A stretch of 10,575 nucleotides of DNA from Aquirhabdus sp. (GTDB lineage Bacteria > Pseudomonadota > Gammaproteobacteria > Pseudomonadales > Moraxellaceae), in contig JASLFQ010000148.1 of assembly GCA_030150595.1 (NCBI GenBank), positions 1 through 10,575 on the forward strand. The letters run 5' to 3'. Below, piece by piece: positions 6,131 to 10,575 of this stretch; within the stretch, counting starts at the first letter, position 1; every line of letters begins with the position of its first letter. The notes under the pieces were generated by a model. That model saw only the letters and a program-made list of their open reading frames with translations. It was not told the DNA's origin and searched no databases. Both the position numbers and the translations under genes were made by a program.

Positions 6131-8074
6131 ATGGCATTCTCAAAAGTACTAGTTGCGAACCGTGGTGAGATTGCAGTCCGTGTGATGCGTACGGCCAAAG
6201 CATTGGGTTATCGTACCGTTGCAGTGTATTCAGAAGCGGATGCTGGCGCATTGCATGTGCAATACGCAGACGAAGCGGTTTGTATCGGACCTGCGAAAGT
6301 TTCTGACTCTTATTTGCGTTCAGAAAACATTTTAGAAGCAGCTCGTAAAACTGGCGCGGACGCGATTCACCCAGGTTATGGCTTCTTGTCAGAAAATGCT
6401 GAATTTGCAAAAGCATGTGTAAAAGCAGGCATTACTTTTATCGGACCAACACCTGAAGCGATTGAGCTGATGGGTAGCAAACGTCTGTCTAAGATTGCAA
6501 TGTTAGAAGCAAACGTACCCTGTATCCCAGGTTACCAAGGTGGTAATCAAGACCTCGAAAATCTCATCGCTGAAGGCAAGAAAATTGGCTTCCCGTTGAT
6601 GGTTAAAGCGTCTGCGGGTGGTGGTGGCCGTGGTATGCGTCTTGTGCATCAAGAAAGTGAATTGAAATCTTCACTTGAAACTGCACAATCAGAAGCATTG
6701 AATGCGTTCGGTTCAAGCGAAATGATTCTTGAGCGTGCGGTCATTGCACCACGTCACGTTGAAATTCAAGTATTCGGTGATACGTTGGGCAACCACGTTT
6801 ACCTGTTCGAACGCGACTGTTCGATTCAACGTCGTAACCAAAAAGTCGTTGAAGAAGCACCATGTCCAGTCATGACTCCAGAACTGCGTAAGCGTATGGG
6901 TGATGCGGCAGTTGCAGCAGCAAAATCATGTGGTTATGTCGGTGCGGGTACCGTTGAATTCTTGCTCGACAGTTCAGGCGAATTCTATTTCTTGGAAATG
7001 AATACCCGTCTGCAAGTTGAACATCCAGTAACTGAATTGATTACTGGTACTGACTTGGTTGAATGGCAACTTCGTGTTGCAAATGGCGAAAGATTGCCAA
7101 TGCATCAAGACGAATTGACCCTCACAGGTCACGCAGTTGAAGTGCGTTTGTACGCGGAAGATCCAGGTACAGATTTCTTGCCACAAACTGGCGAAATCCT
7201 GCTTTGGAAACCAGCTAACCTCCCAGGTGTTCGTGTTGACCACGGAATGACTAGCCTTGGCGAAGTCAGCCCGCATTACGACTCTATGATCGCGAAAGTG
7301 ATTGCTTACGGCAAAACACGTACCGATGCGGTTCGTTTGTTGGCACGTGCGCTTGAAGATTCAGTATTGCTCGGTGTGAACAGCAACAAGCAATTTTTGG
7401 TGAACTTGTTGAAAAATCCAGTACTCGTATCAGGCGATACCAATACTGCATTTATCCCAACACATTTCGCGAATGACCCAAGCTTGAAACCTGCGTTTGC
7501 TACTCACGAAGCGTTGGCAGTTGCTGCGAGCTTGCTCGTGTATCAACCGAAGCAAGAAGGCTGGCATACAGGCGTTGAATTGCCAATTCCACTGAAAGTA
7601 CAAGTGGGTGAAGTGGTTCATAATCTTTCTGTTGATCAAGATGACCAAACATTTACGTTGGTTTATGGCGAAGAGAAAGAAAGCCTCGTTGTTCTTAAAC
7701 GCGATGTAAACGAGTTGGTTTATGTGTGGCAAGGTGTTCGTAAGTCAGTGGCTTATGTTCAACGTCGCGATACCATTTACCTCGATATGGCTAATGGCAA
7801 CTTGACGCTGGTTGATGTGACTCATGCGCCTCCTGCATCTGCAGACGAAGCGGGTGATGGTCAGATCCGTGCACCGATGAATGGTGCTGTGGTCAACATC
7901 CTCGTCGCCGAGGGCGACAAAGTGGTGAAAGACCAACCACTGTTGATCTTGGAAGCGATGAAAATTCAACAGCAAATCAAGTCGAACTGTGATGGTGTTG
8001 TTGGTGTCGTTTCTGCACACGTTGGTGTACAGGTTAAAAAACGTCAAGTGCTCATGCAAGTGACTGCTGACTAA
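6131..8074 (+). CDS. atuF: Geranyl-CoA carboxylase, biotin-carrying (alpha) subunit AtuF
   Basis: A 647-residue acyl-CoA carboxylase alpha subunit; it carboxylates its own biotin with ATP and bicarbonate and hands the carboxyl group to AtuC. The N-terminal biotin carboxylase part starts KVLVANRGEIAVRV and includes HPGYGFLSENAEFA, the ATP-grasp lysine and Gly-rich loop K159-ASAGGGGRGM-169, the ERDCSIQRR segment and EMNTRLQVEHP (289-299). A less conserved middle region (about 450-570) corresponds to the linker/BT domain that docks on the beta subunit. The C-terminal biotinyl domain (about 576-645) carries EAMKIQ with the biotin lysine at 611; AMKI replaces the common AMKM. The strong ribosome binding site GGAGG at 6122-6126 lies 4 bases before the ATG. 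It is separated from atuE by a palindromic repeat and ends at a terminator. Methylcrotonyl-CoA carboxylase alpha is the nearest alternative; the GCC-like beta gene nearby favours AtuF. Confidence 0.92.
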   Translation: MAFSKVLVANRGEIAVRVMRTAKALGYRTVAVYSEADAGALHVQYADEAVCIGPAKVSDSYLRSENILEAARKTGADAIHPGYGFLSENAEFAKACVKAGITFIGPTPEAIELMGSKRLSKIAMLEANVPCIPGYQGGNQDLENLIAEGKKIGFPLMVKASAGGGGRGMRLVHQESELKSSLETAQSEALNAFGSSEMILERAVIAPRHVEIQVFGDTLGNHVYLFERDCSIQRRNQKVVEEAPCPVMTPELRKRMGDAAVAAAKSCGYVGAGTVEFLLDSSGEFYFLEMNTRLQVEHPVTELITGTDLVEWQLRVANGERLPMHQDELTLTGHAVEVRLYAEDPGTDFLPQTGEILLWKPANLPGVRVDHGMTSLGEVSPHYDSMIAKVIAYGKTRTDAVRLLARALEDSVLLGVNSNKQFLVNLLKNPVLVSGDTNTAFIPTHFANDPSLKPAFATHEALAVAASLLVYQPKQEGWHTGVELPIPLKVQVGEVVHNLSVDQDDQTFTLVYGEEKESLVVLKRDVNELVYVWQGVRKSVAYVQRRDTIYLDMANGNLTLVDVTHAPPASADEAGDGQIRAPMNGAVVNILVAEGDKVVKDQPLLILEAMKIQQQIKSNCDGVVGVVSAHVGVQVKKRQVLMQVTAD

Positions 8075-8075
8075 T

Positions 8076-8115
8076 AAAAAAGGCGGAGGTAATCAATTAC
8101 CTTCGCCTTTGTTTT
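8076..8115. terminator. Bidirectional intrinsic terminator between atuF and the RRM gene
   Basis: AAAGGCG (8079-8085) and AGGTAAT (8087-8093) pair with ATTACCT (8096-8102) and CGCCTTT (8104-8110), a 15-bp stem with a single G-U at 8086/8103. TTTGTTTTG follows on the plus strand, and an uninterrupted run of A precedes the stem, giving a T-run for transcripts coming from the minus strand. It therefore suits both atuF and the convergent minus-strand genes. Confidence 0.85.
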
Positions 8116-8121
8116 GTGACT

Positions 8122-8200
8122 AGCTCATTGAGCTTGTCGAAATGTGCGGGATCTGAAAGGAAAACCTGCACGATGTCCACTTCGACAAGCTCAGTGAACT
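8122..8200. repeat. Inverted-repeat element with TTCGACAAGCTCAGTG arms
   Basis: The left arm CATTGAGCTTGTCGAAATG (8126-8144) and right arm CACTTCGACAAGCTCAGTG (8178-8196) are inverted copies matching at 17 of 19 positions. Inside them GTGCGGG (8144-8150) and CCTGCAC (8165-8171) also pair at 6 of 7, so the element can fold as one long hairpin. The core TTCGACAAGCTCAGTGA is, from memory, a very common dispersed intergenic repeat in proteobacteria. It lies between two converging transcription units, outside the terminator stem. Confidence 0.75.
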
Positions 8201-8218
8201 TCAGATTAGATTAAAAGA

Positions 8219-8464
8219 TTATTTCGGTGTTTCTTCGGCTTCTTTCACGCGAATAACACTGCCGCCGATACGTTTGGTATTCAGGCGTTTGATTGCGGTA
8301 CGCGCTTCATACAGCGGCATTTCGATGAAGCCAAAACCTTTAGATTTACCTGTTGCTTTGTCCAAGACGAGCGTGCAGGATTCCACTACGCCGAACTCGG
8401 CAAAGAGAGCACGCAGTTCTTCTTCGGTGGTTTCGCGGGCTAAGTTACGGGCGATGATTTTCAT
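8219..8464 (-). CDS. Small RRM-type RNA-binding protein
   Basis: An 81-residue single RNA-recognition-motif protein. RNP2 is seen as IIARNL (residues 3-8) and RNP1 as KGFGFIEM (42-49), whose aromatic residues Phe44 and Phe46 normally stack on RNA bases. Spacing and length fit the small bacterial RRM family, whose members bind RNA in the cytosol; the target is unknown. The frame can be extended upstream to an ATG at 8551, but that would overlap the end of the preceding gene and add 29 residues unlike the family. The ATG at 8464 puts RNP2 right at the N-terminus, as expected, with a weak GGA ribosome binding site about 8 bases upstream. The C-terminus (KEAEETPK) is short and charged, with no Gly-rich tail. 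It follows the VF530-like gene by 44 bases, probably on the same transcript, and ends facing atuF. Confidence 0.88.
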   Translation of the reverse strand: MKIIARNLARETTEEELRALFAEFGVVESCTLVLDKATGKSKGFGFIEMPLYEARTAIKRLNTKRIGGSVIRVKEAEETPK

Positions 8465-8508
8465 AGTGTGTTCCAAGCTTTGAAGATAATTGTGAAAGGC
8501 AAAAGTGA

Positions 8509-8781
8509 TTAATGTGATGTCTGGGATTGTTGCCAAGCGAAATGACCCCATTTGACGTATAAGTCTTCAACTTCCTGTCTTGCCCACGGTGTGCGGCGCA
8601 AGAAGGTTAAGCTGGACTTGATACTCGGGTCATGACTAAAGCAGCGAATTTTGACCAAACGAGCCAATTCTTCCCAGCCATAGACGGCGACAAGGCGTTC
8701 AAGTAAGACCGCAAGTGTCAGACCGTGTAAGGGATCGGCGCTTTTATTAGCTGCTGATGGAGACGTTGGATCTGTTGTCAT
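8509..8781 (-). CDS. VF530 family (DUF2132-like) small protein
   Basis: A 90-residue protein recognised as the VF530 family by the block [16 protein letters not shown] (16-31), then [28 protein letters not shown] (51-68) and a final VEDLYVKW. The family is a small helical fold described as a putative DNA-binding protein; its role is not established. The first ~15 residues are Ser/Thr/Ala-rich and look unstructured. The start at 8781 is supported by AGG 7 bases upstream on the minus strand. It is the first gene of the minus-strand pair with the RRM gene. It is transcribed divergently from the liuA-type gene across a 211-base gap. Nothing in it suggests a role in terpene metabolism. Confidence 0.87.
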   Translation of the reverse strand: MTTDPTSPSAANKSADPLHGLTLAVLLERLVAVYGWEELARLVKIRCFSHDPSIKSSLTFLRRTPWARQEVEDLYVKWGHFAWQQSQTSH

Positions 8782-8834
8782 AATTGAACCTAAGCACCGC
8801 GACTTAATGAGTCAGTAGTGCAGCGTTTATAGCG

Positions 8835-8903
8835 TTATCGAATGCTGTCATCATACCTTGTATTGACGTTGAACGATAAACAAATGATGACATGCAAGCA
8901 TGT
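8835..8903. promoter_or_regulatory. Divergent control region with several inverted repeats
   Basis: The gap 8782-8992 separates the VF530 gene (minus) from the liuA-type gene (plus). It holds a near-perfect palindrome ACATGC-AA-GCATGT (8890-8903); an odd palindrome CGTTGAACG (8867-8875) flanked by TT and AA; and two interlocked pairs, TTATCG (8835-8840)/CGATAA (8874-8879) and GTCATCAT (8847-8854)/ATGATGAC (8884-8891). TTGACG at 8863-8868 could be a plus-strand -35; a weak TGACAT lies 19 bases downstream, the long spacing seen at MerR-type promoters, and liu genes are controlled by the MerR-family LiuR in other proteobacteria. On the minus strand TATGAT (8855-8850) could be a -10. The operator and promoter roles are inferred. 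Confidence 0.35.
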
Positions 8904-8992
8904 GCATTAGTTTTAAAAGTTGGTTTTGATATTGAGTGTTTAAGTCGTTGCTGCTTTTTCTAAAGAATGTTTTTTAAGGATGTTAAGCCATT

Positions 8993-10156
8993 ATGTATAT
9001 TTCTAGTTTTAACCACGAACTAAGCCCTGATCTGATTGCACTACGTGATAGCGTACGTCAATTCGCGCAAAAAGAAATTGCTCCATTCGCGCAAGATTTC
9101 GATAAGGCAAATCATTTCCCGTTAGAGCTGTGGCGCAAGATGGGTGACCTCGGCATCCTTGGTATGACCGTTGCGGAAGAATACGGTGGCGTAAACATGG
9201 GCTACTTGGCACATGTGATCGCATCTGAAGAGATTTCTCGTGCATCAGCAGCAGTTGGCTTGTCTTATGGCGCGCATTCAAACTTGTGCGTTAACCAATT
9301 GCATTTGAATGGTACCGAAGCGCAAAAGCAAAAGTATCTGCCTAAATTGGTGAGCGGCGAACACATCGGTGCGTTGGCAATGTCTGAGCCGGGTGCAGGT
9401 TCTGATGTGGTCAGCATGAAATTACGTGCCGATTTGGATGGCGATCACTATGTCCTAAACGGCAACAAAATGTGGATCACCAACGGCCCTGATGCAGATA
9501 CATTGGTTGTTTATGCAAAGACTGACATCGAAGCACACTCAAAAGGCATCACTGCCTTCATTATCGAAAAAGACTTCCCAGGTTTTAGCACTGCACAGAA
9601 GCTCGATAAACTCGGCTTACGTGGTTCAAATACCTGTGAGTTAGTTTTTGAAAACTGCCGTGTACCCGTTGAAAACGTATTGGGTAAAGTGAACGGCGGC
9701 GTAAAAGTCTTGATGTCTGGTCTGGATTACGAGCGTATCGTGATTGGTGCAGGTCCACTCGGTATCATGGCTGCGGTGCTTGATTTGGTTGTTCCTTACA
9801 TCCATGAGCGCAAACAGTTTGGTCAAGCGATTGGTGAATTCCAATTGATGCAAGGCAAATTGGCTGATATGTACGTTGGCTACAATGCTTGTGTGGCTTA
9901 CCTGTATGCAGTTGCGAAAGCGGCTGATCGTGGTGATCCAGTACGTAAAGACGCGGCTGGTGCGATTCTGTACGCAGCGGAAAAAGCGACATGGATGGCT
10001 GGCCAAGCGATTCAAATTTTGGGTGGTAACGGCTATATCAATGAATATCCAGCAGGTCGTTTGTGGCGTGATGCCAAACTGTTTGAGATCGGTGCAGGTA
10101 CTTCGGAAATCCGTCGTATGTTGATCGGTCGTGAATTGTTTGCTGAAACCAAATAA
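8993..10156 (+). CDS. liuA: Isovaleryl-CoA dehydrogenase-type acyl-CoA dehydrogenase
   Basis: A 387-residue FAD acyl-CoA dehydrogenase, close in pattern to mitochondrial isovaleryl-CoA dehydrogenase. It contains [11 protein letters not shown] (129-139), [51 protein letters not shown] and a final [20 protein letters not shown]. The catalytic base is predicted as Glu247 in DYERIV, equivalent to Glu254 of human IVD; the medium-chain position near the C-terminus is Ala in EIGAGTSE, as in IVD. The family oxidises isovaleryl-CoA to 3-methylcrotonyl-CoA in leucine breakdown, with electrons going to ETF. AAGGA at 8976-8980 is 12 bases from the ATG, which is long and may mean modest translation. It stands alone, with its own terminator, not followed by liuBCDE. 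A branched-chain or terpenoid acyl-CoA substrate is an alternative given the atu neighbours. Confidence 0.9.
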   Translation: MYISSFNHELSPDLIALRDSVRQFAQKEIAPFAQDFDKANHFPLELWRKMGDLGILGMTVAEEYGGVNMGYLAHVIASEEISRASAAVGLSYGAHSNLCVNQLHLNGTEAQKQKYLPKLVSGEHIGALAMSEPGAGSDVVSMKLRADLDGDHYVLNGNKMWITNGPDADTLVVYAKTDIEAHSKGITAFIIEKDFPGFSTAQKLDKLGLRGSNTCELVFENCRVPVENVLGKVNGGVKVLMSGLDYERIVIGAGPLGIMAAVLDLVVPYIHERKQFGQAIGEFQLMQGKLADMYVGYNACVAYLYAVAKAADRGDPVRKDAAGAILYAAEKATWMAGQAIQILGGNGYINEYPAGRLWRDAKLFEIGAGTSEIRRMLIGRELFAETK

Positions 10157-10183
10157 GATGGTTTGAAGTAAATAAAGTAATTC

Positions 10184-10220
10184 AAAAGCCCAATATTCTG
10201 TGAATGTTGGGCTTTTTTGT
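10184..10220. terminator. Intrinsic terminator after the liuA-type gene
   Basis: AAAGCCCAA (10185-10193) pairs with TTGGGCTTT (10207-10215), extended by a G-U and ATT/AAT around the loop CTGTG. A T-run (10213-10218) follows on the plus strand. The A-run before the stem also gives TTTT for minus-strand transcripts, so it may stop both directions. It lies 28 bases past the liuA stop. Confidence 0.9.
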
Positions 10221-10244
10221 TGAGGTTTTTAAAGTTTTGCTTTT

Positions 10245-10312
10245 GTAGGCTGTTGGCTTGCCCCAGCGCTTTTGTGAATTTGATGTCGGTGCTGGGGTTA
10301 ACCCCAGCCTAC
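10245..10312. repeat. 68-bp GTAGGCTG...CAGCCTAC palindromic element (REPIN-like)
   Basis: The ends GTAGGCTG (10245-10252) and CAGCCTAC (10305-10312) are exact inverted copies. The right half contains the perfect palindrome GCTGGGGTTAACCCCAGC (10291-10308), headed by GTAG when read on the minus strand. The left half is a weaker hairpin (GCTG 10249-10252 with CAGC 10264-10267), also headed by GTAG. CCCCAGC (10261-10267) and GCTGGGG (10291-10297) pair across the element, so one long hairpin is the alternative fold. The layout resembles the element at 6024-6083, but the core sequence differs. Confidence 0.8.
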
Positions 10313-10341
10313 GATACTGATAGCCCCTGTACAACATCTAA

Positions 10342-10575
10342 TCACCCCACACAACTCACCAACTCCAAATCCTTGTTCGCCACAAACACATCGTTCTTAT
10401 CGTAAAACTTGACCCGATAGAAGGTATGTTGATTGAACAGAGCAGCTTGGTTTGCAGATGACAGGTTGGTCATCATGGCGCAGAGGCTCATTTTCATCTG
10501 GCGGAATTCAGACTTGGCTTTGGCGACTTGTTCGTCTTTGGCAATATCATCGGTGAAGCGGAATTTGGCTTCGAT
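10342..10575 (-). CDS. C-terminal fragment of an unrecognised protein (start outside window)
   Basis: On the minus strand an open frame enters at the right edge and ends at a TGA at 10344-10342, giving 77 residues (IEAKFRFTDDIAKDEQ... to ...KDLELVSCVG). The first part is charged and probably helical (KDEQVAKAKSEFRQMKMSL), followed by a stretch with several aromatic residues (FNQHTFYRVKFYDKNDVFVANKD) that could form beta strands. There is no frame break across the fragment and codon use looks like that of the neighbours. I do not recognise the family and give no function. It converges on the liuA-type gene; the palindromic element and the terminator at 10184-10220 lie just beyond its stop. Confidence 0.6.
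   Translation of the reverse strand: MEAKFRFTDDIAKDEQVAKAKSEFRQMKMSLCAMMTNLSSANQAALFNQHTFYRVKFYDKNDVFVANKDLELVSCVG

Noticed and set aside
8465..8551. N-terminal 29-residue extension of the RRM protein
   Set aside because: It overlaps the end of the VF530 gene and would put unrelated sequence before RNP2, which normally sits at the N-terminus.
8980..9006. 8-codon frame overlapping the liuA start
   Set aside because: The AAGGA runs directly into its ATG with no spacing, so initiation there is unlikely.
1..10575. CRISPR array, tRNA, rRNA, insertion sequence or phage genes
   Set aside because: No regularly spaced direct repeats, cloverleaf sequence, transposase or phage protein was seen on either strand.

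Overview
The window carries most of an acyclic-terpene-utilisation (atu) locus, the citronellol/geraniol degradation pathway described in Pseudomonas. It suggests a moderate-GC gammaproteobacterium: the proteins resemble the Pseudomonas Atu/Liu sets, but codons and intergenic DNA are far more AT-rich than in Pseudomonas. A Moraxellaceae/Acinetobacter-like host is plausible, but that is inference only.

Layout, left to right. (1) Positions 3-6009, all on the plus strand: the C-terminal part of atuA (open at the left edge), atuB (SDR with an atypical active site), atuC (geranyl-CoA carboxylase beta subunit), atuD (citronellyl-CoA dehydrogenase-type ACAD) and atuE (isohexenylglutaconyl-CoA hydratase-type crotonase). 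(2) 6024-6083: a symmetric 60-bp GTAG...CTAC palindromic repeat (REPIN-like) sitting inside the gene run. (3) 6131-8074: atuF (biotin-carrying alpha subunit), closed by a bidirectional terminator. (4) 8122-8200: a second inverted-repeat element. (5) 8219-8781, minus strand: a small RRM RNA-binding protein and a VF530-family protein, a convergent two-gene unit unrelated to terpene metabolism. (6) 8782-8992: a divergent regulatory gap rich in inverted repeats. (7) 8993-10156, plus: an isovaleryl-CoA dehydrogenase (liuA type), closed by a hairpin terminator. (8) 10245-10312: a third palindromic GTAG...CTAC element. (9) 10342-10575, minus: the C-terminal end of an unrecognised protein running off the right edge.

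How the genes work together, from the known Atu pathway: citronellyl-CoA is oxidised to geranyl-CoA (AtuD), carboxylated to isohexenylglutaconyl-CoA (AtuC+AtuF) and hydrated (AtuE). Lyase cleavage and beta-oxidation then lead to 3-methylcrotonyl-CoA, which enters the leucine/isovalerate (Liu) route. The liuA-type gene nearby links the two pathways, but no liuBCDE, atuG, atuH or regulator gene is visible here. Every gap between genes is under 300 bases. No tRNA, rRNA, CRISPR array or transposase was seen. The most notable non-coding content is the set of three palindromic repeats and the stem-loops at four of the five atuA-F junctions.
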